This document shows, piece after piece, positions 8,561 to 18,070 of a stretch of DNA of 61,330 nt (its first letter is position 1; each line of letters begins with the position of its first letter). This DNA comes from Bacillota bacterium (lineage in GTDB: Bacteria > Bacillota > Clostridia > Lachnospirales > Lachnospiraceae). The stretch is from assembly GCA_023420085.1 (NCBI GenBank), contig JAEZWQ010000038.1, positions 1 through 61,330 on the forward strand, written 5' to 3'. Made by a program: the position numbers and the translations under genes. Under the pieces are notes generated by a model. That model was not told the origin of the DNA and ran no database searches. It saw only the letters and a program-made list of their open reading frames with translations.

Positions 8561-9404
8561 TTCTCCTCCATTTTAAAATACATTCAGCCGCCTCATCTAT
8601 GCTATAACAAATTGGTATTTCTATACCAGCTTCTCTTAACCTTATTGACAAGTCCGTTACCTCAGGTATTTCCAACCCCAGCTTATTAAGGGCCTCTACA
8701 TTTTCAAATACTTTTTTAGGATTATCATCAATAGCCACTTTGCCATTATTCATAATTATTACCCTATCAGCGTTTACAACTTCTTCCATAAAATGCGTTA
8801 TAAGTACAATTGTAACCCCGTCTTCTTTATTAAGTCTAAATATTGTATCCATAACTTCTTGTCTTCCATTAGGATCAAGCATTGCTGTTGGTTCATCTAA
8901 AATTATACACTTTGGTTTCATAGCTAATACGCTTGCTATAGCAACTCTCTGTTTTTGACCTCCTGAGAGCCTGTTAGGGGATGATTTCCTAAATTCTATC
9001 ATACCTACTTTTTTTAATGCAGTTTCTACCCTAGACCATATTTCATCAATAGGTACTTGAAGATTCTCAGGACCAAATCCCACATCTTCCTCAACAATTG
9101 CTCCTATTATCTGGTTGTCCGGATTTTGAAATACCATTCCTGCTGTTTTTCTAATATCTTCAATATTATCATCGATTGATGTCGATTTTCCATTAACATA
9201 CATGTATCCTTCTGTAGGAAGTAATAATGCATTAATCATTTTAGCAAATGTTGATTTTCCAGATCCATTATGTCCCAATATTGCTACAAAACTTCCCTCT
9301 TCAATTTCTATATTTATATCATCTAATGCACGAACTTTAGAGCTACCTGATGGTAGCCCTAAATTCTGCTCATATTCATATGTAAGTTTTTCCGTCTTAA
9401 TCAT
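8553..9404 (-). CDS. ecfA1: ECF transporter ATP-binding subunit EcfA1
   Basis: ABC ATPase with Walker A GHNGSGKSTFAKM, Q-loop VFQNPDNQIIGAIVEEDV, signature LSGGQKQRVAIASV and Walker B CIILDEPTAMLD. I place the start at the ATG at 9404 (283 residues), one base after the stop of the upstream giant gene and preceded by TTGGAG, rather than at an in-frame upstream codon inside that gene. It forms a heterodimer with EcfA2. Confidence 0.92.
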   Translation of the reverse strand: MIKTEKLTYEYEQNLGLPSGSSKVRALDDINIEIEEGSFVAILGHNGSGKSTFAKMINALLLPTEGYMYVNGKSTSIDDNIEDIRKTAGMVFQNPDNQIIGAIVEEDVGFGPENLQVPIDEIWSRVETALKKVGMIEFRKSSPNRLSGGQKQRVAIASVLAMKPKCIILDEPTAMLDPNGRQEVMDTIFRLNKEDGVTIVLITHFMEEVVNADRVIIMNNGKVAIDDNPKKVFENVEALNKLGLEIPEVTDLSIRLREAGIEIPICYSIDEAAECILKWRRND

Positions 9405-9405
9405 T

Positions 9406-12400
9406 TTAACTCCAAGAGGCTTTTTTAGGTTTAGCCTCAACATAACCTTGTTCTCTTTTAAGGTTCTTAAATGCTATAGATAACATTAATTTTATTCTAT
9501 TAATCTGATTAACCTCACTAGCACTTGCATCATAATCAATTGGTGCAATATTAGAAAATGGATAGACTCTCCTTAATTCCTTAATCATTCCCTTACCAAC
9601 AATATGGTTAGGCAAACATGCAAAAGGCTGCAAACAAGCTATATTATTTACTCCACTTTCAAGCAGCTCTACCATCTCTCCCAGTAGGAACCATCCTTCA
9701 CCGGTCTGATGACATAAAGACAAGTGTCTATTTGCTAATTCTGCTATATGATCTATATCACAAGGCTCATCAAATCTTCTTGATTTTTTAAGTTCTTCAA
9801 TCAATGGCTTTCTATAATAATTTATTATCTTAATTGCAACAGTTGATGCAAAGCTTGATGTTGCTGTTCCAGATAGCTGTTTAAACTTAACTTTAGCATC
9901 ATATGCACAATACAAGAAAAAGTCTAATAAATCTGGACAAACCACTTCAGCTCCCTCAGATTCCAATAAGTCTACAACATTGTTATTTGCTACTGGGTGA
10001 TATTTAACTAATATTTCCCCAACTATTCCAACCTTTGGCTTTAACATATCTTCATAAATTGGTAGACTTTCAAAATCATTTATTATCTTTTTAATATTAT
10101 ATTTGAAATCTTTAAATTTTCCACTTGTTATTAAACTATTTTTTAAAGTTTTTACCCACTTGCTGTATAATGCATTTGCAGAACCGCTTACTTTTTCATA
10201 AGGTCTTACTTTATATAATACCCTCATCAATAAGTCACCATAGATAACTCCCATTACAACTCTATGTAAAAGTGGAATAGTAAGTTTGAATCCACTATGA
10301 CTTTCTATTCCTCCTGCATTTAATGATATAACAGGAATATGTTCCATACCAGCATCTTTAAGTGCTTTTCTTATAAATGCAATATAATTTGTGGCCCTAC
10401 ACCCTCCACCTGTCTGTGACATTATAAGGGCAACTTTATTTAAGTCATACTTTCCTGAATTAAGAGCTTGCATCATTTGTCCAATTGTTATAATCGCCGG
10501 ATAACAAGCATCATTATTCACATATCTAAGCCCCTCTTCAACGGTCTTATGGTCTGCGTAATCAAGTAATTTCACATTATATCCAAACTCTTTAAATACA
10601 CCTTCTATAAACTGAAAATGTATAGGTGACATCTGAGGACATAATATTGTATATCCTTCTTCCCTCATTTTTTTTGTGAACTCAACTGGTTTGTGTTCAG
10701 GTCTTTCACGTTTAGATATTATATTATTATTTCTTCTTTCTTCAAGCGCTGCTATTAAGGAACGAAGTCTTATCCTAACTGCACCTAAGTTATTTACCTC
10801 GTCAATCTTTATGACAGTATATATCTTTCCAAAAGTTTCCATTATCTCTTGTACTTGATCAGTTGTAACTGCATCTAGCCCACAGCCAAACGAATTTAAT
10901 TGAATAATATCAATATCATTTCTTCTTGCTGCAAAATTGGCAGCCCTATATAACCTTGAATGATATGTCCATTGATTTACCACCCTTAGATTATCATTTT
11001 CATCGCTTAGATGTGCAATTGAATCTTCAGATAAAACAACAAAATCATATAGATTTATCAGTTCAGGTAGACCATGATTGATTTCTGGGTCGATATGATA
11101 TGGACGACCTGCTAATATTATAGCATTTTTGCCATTTTCTTCCATATATTTAATGGCCTTTTCACCCGCTTCTCTTATATCTTGTTTAAATCTTTCCCAT
11201 TCATTATAAGCCTTATCTATAGCTATATTTATCTCTTCATTACTTATTTTTTCATCTTTTAATTCTTCTATTAGCCTTTTTATAAGCCTTTTTTTATTAT
11301 CTATTGGTAAAAATGGGTGATAGAATTTTATATTTTTCTTCTGTATGTCTTCTACATTCTTTTCTACAGCTTCAGGATAAGATGTCACTATTGGACAATT
11401 ATAATGATCATCTGCTTCAGAAAATTCCTTTATTGTATAGGGTATACTTGGATAAAAAATTTTATCAATCCCCTTATCTATCAAGTCTGCAATATGACCA
11501 TTTACTAACTTAGCTGGATAACACATAGATTCAGAATGTATAGTATCCATTCCTTTTTCATATATTTCTTTTGATGATCTAGATGATAGTACAACTTTAT
11601 ATCCAAGTTCTGTAAAAAATGTGTGCCATAGAGGATAGTCTTCATACATATTAAGAACTCTAGGTATGCCAATTTCTCCTCTTTTAGCTTGTTTTTTTGT
11701 TAATGATTTTCTATTGAATAATTTTTTATATTTATATTCAAATAAATTCGGAAGATCATTTTTTATTTTTTCAACTCCAAGTCCCTTTTCGCATCTATTT
11801 CCCGAAATAAATTCTCGGCCATCTGAGAAGGTATTTACAGTCATCAAGCAGTTATTTCCACATTTTTCACATCTTCTCATACTGGTTTCAAAAGAAAAAT
11901 TTTTCATTTCTTCAAATGATATAAGAGTTGAATTATGCCCTTTAACATATCTATCTCTAGCTAATATTGCACATCCAAACGCCCCCATTATTCCAGATAT
12001 AGTTGGTCTTATCACATTTTTTCCAATAAGCTTTTCTAGTGCGCAAAGGACAGCTTCATTATAGAATGTCCCCCCTTGAACCACTATGTTATCTCCCAGT
12101 TCATCCATATTTCTTATACGGATTACTTTGAATAGTGCATTCTTGATGACTGATAACGCAAGTCCTGCAGATATATCTGCAACCTCTGCCCCATCTTTTT
12201 GAGCTTGCTTGACCTTAGAATTCATAAAAACAGTACATCTTGTTCCTAAATCCACAGGTGCTTTAGCCAATAGACCTATTTTAGCAAAACTCTCAACATC
12301 CATTCCAAGTCCTTCAGCAAACGTCTGTATAAAAGAACCACATCCAGATGAACAAGCTTCATTTAAACTTATTGACTCAATATTGCCATTCCTAATTTTT

Positions 12401-13677
12401 AAACTCTTCATATCCTGTCCGCCAATATCAAGTATAAAGTTCACATCTGGTTTAAAAAATTTTGCAGCTTTATAATGTGCTACTGTCTCAATCTCTCCAA
12501 TATCAATTTTTATAGCAGCTTTTAGTAAATGCTCTCCATATCCTGTAACAGCTGAATTTGCTATTTTTATATCATCATTAAGATTTTTGCTCATATTGAT
12601 AAGAGCTTCTACTACTGAATCCAGTGGATTTCCTTTATTACTTCCATAAAATGAATAAAGTAATTCCCCTTTATCTGTTATTAAAGCAATTTTTGTAGTA
12701 GTTGATCCAGCATCAATTCCTAAAAAAGCATTTCCTTTATACGTAGTAATATCTTTTTCATTAACTTTTGCACTAGAATGTCTTTTTCTAAATGCTTCTA
12801 GTTCATCTTCCGATGCAATAAGCGGATCAAGAAAAGTGCTTTTACCATCATTATCTTTAAATGTATTAAAATCATCGATTAATTCATCATATGTAATCTT
12901 ATTATTTTCATCTGCTAAATACGCACAGCCAATCGCCACATAGAACTGCTCATCTTTTGTATCTACAACTTCTTCTTTTGATAAATTAAGGCTTTCAATA
13001 AATCTTTTCTTTAACTCTGTTATAAAATGAAGAGGTCCTCCTAAAAAAGCAACCTTGCCTTGAATTGGTTTTCCTTGGGCAAGACCACTAATTGTTTGAT
13101 TTACAACTGCTTGAAAAACAGAAGCTGCTATATCCTCCTTAGTAGCTCCTTCATTCATTAATGGCTGAACATCAGATTTTGCAAATACTCCACATCTAGA
13201 TGCAATTGGATAAATTGTATTATAGTTTTTAGCAAATTCATTAAGTCCATCAGCATCTGTTTGTAATAATGCGGCCATTTGATCTATAAATGCACCAGTA
13301 CCTCCAGCACAAGTACCATTCATTCTTTGTTCTAGGCTTTTCCCAAAATATGTTATTTTGGCATCCTCGCCACCAAGTTCAATTGCCACATCTGTTTCAG
13401 GGATTATCCTTTCAACAGCTTCAGTTGAAGCAATAACCTCTTGCACAAAATCTACACCTAATCCTTCTGCTAATGATAATCCTCCTGACCCAGTGATTGC
13501 TATACTTATATCATTATTCCCTATAATATCTTTTGCATCTTTTATTATTTTCAAAGCTGCATTTCTAACATCTGATAAGTGCCTTCTATATTCCTTAAAA
13601 ATAATATCATCATTATCATTTAAGACTACAAATTTTACAGTTGTCGATCCTACATCAAGACCACATCTTAAATTCAT
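9406..13677 (-). CDS. giant acyl-CoA dehydratase activase/reductase-like fusion
   Basis: This protein of about 1,423 residues joins, in order: an ASKHA ATPase domain (1-290, GLDVGSTTVKF, NGTCAGGTGAF, ASRCGVFAKSD), a second one (315-575, GIDAGSTTTKI, ACSSGCGSF, GTRCTVFMNS), a Cys-containing linker (about 600-640, CEKCGNNC), a DUF2229-type domain (about 660-870, SESMCYPAKLVNGH) and HgdB-like parts to the end. The paired Cys of each activase half are those that bridge a [4Fe-4S] cluster in HgdC/BadF activators of 2-hydroxyacyl-CoA dehydratases and benzoyl-CoA reductases. Such fusions are widespread in Bacillota but their substrate is not established. The start is the ATG at 13677 with AAAGGGG upstream. 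It leads the operon from promoter 13720-13747. Confidence 0.85.
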   Translation of the reverse strand: MNLRCGLDVGSTTVKFVVLNDNDDIIFKEYRRHLSDVRNAALKIIKDAKDIIGNNDISIAITGSGGLSLAEGLGVDFVQEVIASTEAVERIIPETDVAIELGGEDAKITYFGKSLEQRMNGTCAGGTGAFIDQMAALLQTDADGLNEFAKNYNTIYPIASRCGVFAKSDVQPLMNEGATKEDIAASVFQAVVNQTISGLAQGKPIQGKVAFLGGPLHFITELKKRFIESLNLSKEEVVDTKDEQFYVAIGCAYLADENNKITYDELIDDFNTFKDNDGKSTFLDPLIASEDELEAFRKRHSSAKVNEKDITTYKGNAFLGIDAGSTTTKIALITDKGELLYSFYGSNKGNPLDSVVEALINMSKNLNDDIKIANSAVTGYGEHLLKAAIKIDIGEIETVAHYKAAKFFKPDVNFILDIGGQDMKSLKIRNGNIESISLNEACSSGCGSFIQTFAEGLGMDVESFAKIGLLAKAPVDLGTRCTVFMNSKVKQAQKDGAEVADISAGLALSVIKNALFKVIRIRNMDELGDNIVVQGGTFYNEAVLCALEKLIGKNVIRPTISGIMGAFGCAILARDRYVKGHNSTLISFEEMKNFSFETSMRRCEKCGNNCLMTVNTFSDGREFISGNRCEKGLGVEKIKNDLPNLFEYKYKKLFNRKSLTKKQAKRGEIGIPRVLNMYEDYPLWHTFFTELGYKVVLSSRSSKEIYEKGMDTIHSESMCYPAKLVNGHIADLIDKGIDKIFYPSIPYTIKEFSEADDHYNCPIVTSYPEAVEKNVEDIQKKNIKFYHPFLPIDNKKRLIKRLIEELKDEKISNEEINIAIDKAYNEWERFKQDIREAGEKAIKYMEENGKNAIILAGRPYHIDPEINHGLPELINLYDFVVLSEDSIAHLSDENDNLRVVNQWTYHSRLYRAANFAARRNDIDIIQLNSFGCGLDAVTTDQVQEIMETFGKIYTVIKIDEVNNLGAVRIRLRSLIAALEERRNNNIISKRERPEHKPVEFTKKMREEGYTILCPQMSPIHFQFIEGVFKEFGYNVKLLDYADHKTVEEGLRYVNNDACYPAIITIGQMMQALNSGKYDLNKVALIMSQTGGGCRATNYIAFIRKALKDAGMEHIPVISLNAGGIESHSGFKLTIPLLHRVVMGVIYGDLLMRVLYKVRPYEKVSGSANALYSKWVKTLKNSLITSGKFKDFKYNIKKIINDFESLPIYEDMLKPKVGIVGEILVKYHPVANNNVVDLLESEGAEVVCPDLLDFFLYCAYDAKVKFKQLSGTATSSFASTVAIKIINYYRKPLIEELKKSRRFDEPCDIDHIAELANRHLSLCHQTGEGWFLLGEMVELLESGVNNIACLQPFACLPNHIVGKGMIKELRRVYPFSNIAPIDYDASASEVNQINRIKLMLSIAFKNLKREQGYVEAKPKKASWS

Positions 13678-13719
13678 CAAATTTCCCCTTTCATTTTAGA
13701 ACATAATGTCTTATAGTAA

Positions 13720-13747
13720 AGTATACCGATTTAGTGTACATTGTCAA
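13720..13747 (-). promoter_or_regulatory. sigma-A promoter of the 13.7-0.6 kb operon
   Basis: On the minus strand TTGACA (13747-13742) is followed after 16 bases by TATACT (13725-13720), placing the start site about 35-40 bases before the giant fusion gene. The -35 lies next to, and partly inside, the end of the mobAB gene. Confidence 0.7.
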
Positions 13748-14762
13748 TTATACAACTAGCTATTTTTTCAATACTGTTAATGCCTATTTTTGTATATTTT
13801 GTTTCAATATCCATATAATCTGTCACAATTGCAATTACATTTTTACTGCAAACCAATGATTTATTATTTTCTTTCCTATAAACTTCTATCTTCTTGTAAT
13901 CAGAATCTTTAAATCCCTCTAGTATAATCAAATCACAGCCACTCATGGTTTTAAGCAATTCTTGAAAGTCGCTACTTTCATACTTGAGTATACATGATTT
14001 ATACTCTGAAATTATTCCAATATTATTGGCACCTGCTAATCTATATTTATATGTATCCGTGCCTACATGATCTATTTCATAATCATGTCCATCATGCTTT
14101 ATTATTCCAATATTATTAAAGTTTTTTTTCAAATAAGGGATTAACCTACATATCAAAGTAGTTTTTCCGGAATTTTTTTGTCCTGAAATTGCAATAATAT
14201 TATTATCTTTTTTTATATATTTTTCATAGTCTTCTCTTTTATTTATATTAGAAAGTAAACGAGGACTAAATTTAGACATATTTATGTCTATATACTTCGT
14301 CCTCAAACCGCTTATTAGTCTTGTAACTGAATAATTATTAGCGGCAATAGCTTCTTCTATTTTATCGACAATCTTTATTGAGTAAATCCCACATAATGGA
14401 TGTATCTTACCTTTATCAATATAGACATATACATCATAATCAGATGATACAAATTCTTGTAAATAATGTATCATTTCTCTTCTTATAAATGGTGTATCCA
14501 CAGATACTATTGCCATATATTCATCAGTACAATTTTTTAATAACTGTCTTATTCCTTCAATTGGTCCAATATTTTTTATCTCATCTTCTATATATTTATA
14601 ATGATCGTTATATTTTTTATTACCTACACTTATTGTGGTATTAAAATCGATACTTAATTCATTATATAGATGATCTAAAAAGGTTAAACCATTTAATATT
14701 TCGGTGGCTTTATCTTTTCCATATCTACTACTAAGTCCACCTGCTAATATTCCTGCTTTCAT
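13731..14762 (-). CDS. MobA-MobB fusion (molybdopterin cofactor guanylyltransferase / GTP-binding partner)
   Basis: Residues about 1-190 are a MobA nucleotidyltransferase, with LAGGLSSRYGKDKA at the N-terminus and VDTPFI as the metal-binding motif. Residues about 195-343 are a MobB P-loop GTPase-like domain (ISGQKNSGKTTL Walker A, IILEGFKDS). MobA attaches GMP to molybdopterin to make the bis-MGD cofactor; MobB assists delivery. The chosen ATG at 14762 makes an ATGA overlap with the hemolysin III stop. No other molybdenum-cofactor gene or molybdoenzyme is in the window. The fused order is known from other anaerobes. Confidence 0.85.
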   Translation of the reverse strand: MKAGILAGGLSSRYGKDKATEILNGLTFLDHLYNELSIDFNTTISVGNKKYNDHYKYIEDEIKNIGPIEGIRQLLKNCTDEYMAIVSVDTPFIRREMIHYLQEFVSSDYDVYVYIDKGKIHPLCGIYSIKIVDKIEEAIAANNYSVTRLISGLRTKYIDINMSKFSPRLLSNINKREDYEKYIKKDNNIIAISGQKNSGKTTLICRLIPYLKKNFNNIGIIKHDGHDYEIDHVGTDTYKYRLAGANNIGIISEYKSCILKYESSDFQELLKTMSGCDLIILEGFKDSDYKKIEVYRKENNKSLVCSKNVIAIVTDYMDIETKYTKIGINSIEKIASCIIDNVH

Positions 14763-15403
14763 ACCGCAATATTTGTCCACATTACTATATAGTGACAAAG
14801 GCTTCCACACATTACAAAAATATGAAAAATTTCATGGCTTCCCCAATATTTATGCTTTGAATTGAAAACCTTTAGTTTTAATGCATATATGACACCACCA
14901 ATCGTATAAAGAATTCCTCCTAATACCAAAAATATAAATCCAATAAGATTTAATGCCTTGTATATGTCTATAACCAAAAAAATACATAGCCATCCCATTG
15001 AAATATATAAAACAGAAGATATCCATTTAGGATGATATACTATAAATAACTTGAGACATATTCCACTTAATGCTATAAACCATATTAAAACCAATAGGAA
15101 AAAGCTTTTTCTGGTACCTATAGATACAATACATATAGGCGTGTATGATGAAGCTATTAAAACAAATATCATACAATGGTCTAATTTTTTAAGTACTCTA
15201 TTAATTGTTTGTGTAGATGAAATGGCATGATATGTACCACTTGCCATATATAATAGTGCCATTCCTACAATAAATATTATCAGTGTAATACCATTTTTAG
15301 TCCCCGCTCCAAATCCTTTTATTATTAATGGTATTCCAAATATAATTGTTAATCCTAACCCAATATAATGAGTTATAGAACTTACAGGATCTTTTAACTT
15401 CAT
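14759..15403 (-). CDS. hemolysin III / PAQR-family membrane protein
   Basis: The 214-residue protein has seven predicted membrane segments and the family's conserved polar residues: DPVSSITHYIG at the N-terminus, GTYHAIS in the second segment, and HEIFHIFVMCGSLCHY near the end. The His/Asp/Ser set is thought to bind zinc in PAQR receptors and hydrolases. The bacterial function is not settled; the name comes from a Bacillus cereus hemolysin. It is first in a two-gene unit with mobAB behind the promoter at 15442-15470. Confidence 0.85.
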   Translation of the reverse strand: MKLKDPVSSITHYIGLGLTIIFGIPLIIKGFGAGTKNGITLIIFIVGMALLYMASGTYHAISSTQTINRVLKKLDHCMIFVLIASSYTPICIVSIGTRKSFFLLVLIWFIALSGICLKLFIVYHPKWISSVLYISMGWLCIFLVIDIYKALNLIGFIFLVLGGILYTIGGVIYALKLKVFNSKHKYWGSHEIFHIFVMCGSLCHYIVMWTNIAV

Positions 15404-15441
15404 AACTCTCCTATCTAGTATTTAAAACTATATTTAATAGT

Positions 15442-15470
15442 ATTATATAGTTATATCTTGTTAAAATCAA
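15442..15470 (-). promoter_or_regulatory. sigma-A promoter of hemolysin III-mobAB
   Basis: TTGATT (15470-15465) and TATAAT (15447-15442) are separated by 17 bases on the minus strand, about 40 bases before the hemolysin III ATG. A GATAGGAGAG ribosome site follows. Confidence 0.65.
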
Positions 15471-16175
15471 TTATTTTTTTATAAAAATAATCTCATTTTT
15501 TTCAATTGCTCCTATAAATTTATAACCATAATCGTTATATTGTAGCATATCTTTAATTTTATTGATTTTATTTTCCGCTAAATATCTGGTAAAATTACCT
15601 CTCATAATTTTCGATTCAGTAGCTTTTGAAATAAGTTTGCCATTCTTATATTCTTTAAAAAATACCTTATAGTAATTTTTTCCCATATATTTATCAACAG
15701 CCTTCATAAACTCATTAGATGAAATATCTAATATATCTTCATCTGGCAATTGTTTAGCAAGTATATCTTTCCAAAAATTATAAAGATCAAACTTCATATC
15801 AAAATCTAATCTATGCGGGTAAATACTATCTAATGGTCTTATCATTCCATAAAGTCCCGTATATATCAAAATATTTTTATTTATATATTCTTTACTATCA
15901 TTACCAAGAGATCTATAATTTAATCTCTTATATTGTAATCCATCAAAACTATCAATAGCCGCATACCCATTTATATCAAATTTAATATTTTTATACATAT
16001 CTTTGACTTGTAAAGCTATTTTTTCATTAATCTTCATTTTCTCTTGAATCTGATCAATTGTACATTTCCTTATTATATCAACAAGATCTTTAGAATACTC
16101 AATATTTTCAGGTATATATTTCGGTTTTTCGATGGATTCCCTCATCGTCTTAGTTGGTGATATTAGTATTTTCAT
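15471..16175 (-). CDS. yaaA: YaaA-family (DUF328) peroxide-stress protein
   Basis: The 234 residues begin with MKILISPTKTMR and contain YTGLYGMIRPLDSI, YPHRLDFDMKF and a C-terminal VFFKEYKNGK, which are the conserved segments of YaaA/UPF0246. In E. coli YaaA lowers free intracellular iron and protects DNA during peroxide stress, and the fold binds DNA. It starts inside the end of the peroxiredoxin gene (26-base overlap), a context that agrees with oxidative-stress defence. Confidence 0.9.
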   Translation of the reverse strand: MKILISPTKTMRESIEKPKYIPENIEYSKDLVDIIRKCTIDQIQEKMKINEKIALQVKDMYKNIKFDINGYAAIDSFDGLQYKRLNYRSLGNDSKEYINKNILIYTGLYGMIRPLDSIYPHRLDFDMKFDLYNFWKDILAKQLPDEDILDISSNEFMKAVDKYMGKNYYKVFFKEYKNGKLISKATESKIMRGNFTRYLAENKINKIKDMLQYNDYGYKFIGAIEKNEIIFIKK

Positions 16176-16626
16176 CTATCCTCTTTAATATATCATCAGC
16201 ATCTGTCTTTGTCTTTGGTTTATAATTCACATATAAAAGCGTACCCTCTTCATCTATCAAAAATGTACTTCTTACTACACCCATATACTCCTTACCATAC
16301 ATTTTCTTTAATTGCCAACTTCCATAAGCTTCAATCATTTTATGATCTTCATCAGATAATAGTATAAATGGAAGTGAATAATTATCAATAAATTTATTAT
16401 GTGATTTTATTCCATCTTTTGATACTCCTATTACTACAATATCTTTGTCTTTAAAATCTTGATACCTATCTCTATAATTGCAAGCTTGCGCTGTACATCC
16501 TGGTGTATTATCTCTAGGATATATGTACACAACAACCTTTTTGCCTCTAAAATCTGATAATTTAACTTCATTTGAGTCCTTATCTAATAATGTAAACTCT
16601 GGTGCTTTTTGTCCTACTTCTAACAT
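16150..16626 (-). CDS. bcp: thiol peroxidase of the Bcp/PrxQ type
   Basis: The 158-residue thioredoxin-fold peroxiredoxin has the active site YPRDNTPGCTAQACNYRD: a peroxidatic Cys followed five residues later by the resolving Cys, the PrxQ/Bcp pattern. It reduces H2O2 and organic peroxides using thioredoxin; a trxA lies at 31833. It sits 14 bases after the MATE gene and overlaps yaaA, so the three are probably one transcript. Confidence 0.92.
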   Translation of the reverse strand: MLEVGQKAPEFTLLDKDSNEVKLSDFRGKKVVVYIYPRDNTPGCTAQACNYRDRYQDFKDKDIVVIGVSKDGIKSHNKFIDNYSLPFILLSDEDHKMIEAYGSWQLKKMYGKEYMGVVRSTFLIDEEGTLLYVNYKPKTKTDADDILKRIDENTNITN

Positions 16627-16640
16627 AAACTATTATGGTA

Positions 16641-18011
16641 TTAAGATACCAATACTCCTTTCCTATATTTTTTAAATATTTTCTTAAATGTAATTATAAA
16701 TAATACCGCTGTGGTAACAACTGATATGAAATCTGATACCGGTTCTGCTAGATAAACTGCAAATAGTTTGTTCTCAAAAAATCTAGGCAAAATATAAATC
16801 AAAGGTATTAATAGAATTATTTTTCTTAAACATGCAATAAATATTGATACCCTTGCATTACCAATTGCAACAAAACATTGTTGGCATACTATTTGTATAG
16901 AAAATATTAAACTCATAAACATATAAATCCTAAGTGCCCAAGAAGAAAATTCTATAAGCTCTCTATTATCTGTAAAAAGACTTACAAAGGCTTTTGGTAT
17001 CATCATATACATAATCCAAGTTGTCAGTGTGAAAATAAACCCAATAACTAACAGCTTTATTATCACTTCTTTCATCCGTTCTATTTGCTTTGCTCCAAAT
17101 GCATAACTTACAATAGGCTGACATCCAGTCATTAGTCCTTGTATAAAGACCATTGAAAACTGCATTAATGCCATAAGTATAGTCATACTCCCAACTGCAA
17201 TATCTCCACCATACCTTTGTAGATTTGTATTAAATGTTATAAATAACGCACTTTCAGTAAAATTCATAACAAATGGAGATAGTCCTAAAATTAAACAGGG
17301 CAAAATAACTTTTAACGATATTTTAAGATTACTTATTTTAAGCCTTAGAATACTTTTTTCAGATATTAGTATCTTCATCACCCAGACTGCAGATACTCCT
17401 TGGGAAATCACTGTAGCAATGGCTGCTCCATCAACTCCCATATCAAATATGAAAATAAAAATTGGATCTAAAATAATATTGAGTATTGCCCCTATTAGTA
17501 CTGTAAGCATTGATTTTATAGCCATTCCTTGTGCTGTTACAAAAGCATTTAGTCCAATAGAAATTTGTACAAATAAGGTGCCTAAAACATATAATCTAAG
17601 ATATGAACTTGCATATTTGAATGTATCTATACTTGCACCAAATTTCCACAATAGTCCATCACCAAAAACTAGGAAAAAAATCGTTAAAATCATGGATACT
17701 ATGAATATAATAACTGTACTATTCCCTAGTATCTTTTCTGCATGTTCATAATTATTTTCACCCATCTTTATTGCGGCACTCGGTGCCGATCCCATCGCAC
17801 ATAAATATGCAAAGGCTGTTATTATCATAATTAATGGTAGAGTAACTCCTACTCCAGTTAACGCCTTTGCCCCAATATCTGGGATATGTCCTATATATAT
17901 TCTATCCACAAAGTTATATATTATATTTATAAGTTGGGCAACTATAGATGGTATAGCCATTTTCATTATTAATATATTAACTTTTTCAGTTCCCAATTTA
18001 TTATCCTGCAT
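16641..18011 (-). CDS. MATE-family multidrug/cation efflux protein
   Basis: The 456-residue protein has twelve predicted membrane segments in two six-helix MatE halves, the usual MATE length. The N-terminal half contains MAIPSIVAQLINIIYNFVDR with its GHIPDIGAKALTGVG continuation, typical of the DinF/NorM-like clostridial branch. It exchanges Na+ or H+ for organic cations or drugs; the substrate is not predictable. It is followed by bcp and yaaA. Confidence 0.88.
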   Translation of the reverse strand: MQDNKLGTEKVNILIMKMAIPSIVAQLINIIYNFVDRIYIGHIPDIGAKALTGVGVTLPLIMIITAFAYLCAMGSAPSAAIKMGENNYEHAEKILGNSTVIIFIVSMILTIFFLVFGDGLLWKFGASIDTFKYASSYLRLYVLGTLFVQISIGLNAFVTAQGMAIKSMLTVLIGAILNIILDPIFIFIFDMGVDGAAIATVISQGVSAVWVMKILISEKSILRLKISNLKISLKVILPCLILGLSPFVMNFTESALFITFNTNLQRYGGDIAVGSMTILMALMQFSMVFIQGLMTGCQPIVSYAFGAKQIERMKEVIIKLLVIGFIFTLTTWIMYMMIPKAFVSLFTDNRELIEFSSWALRIYMFMSLIFSIQIVCQQCFVAIGNARVSIFIACLRKIILLIPLIYILPRFFENKLFAVYLAEPVSDFISVVTTAVLFIITFKKIFKKYRKGVLVS

Positions 18012-18070
18012 ATATCCCCGCCTTTTTATTAAATTCTATATACTATTTTTCTTAGTGACGTAAGACTATA

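Noticed and set aside
12065..12080. C6 run in the giant fusion gene as another contingency tract
   Set aside because: The reading frame is intact across it and six bases is short; no sign of switching.
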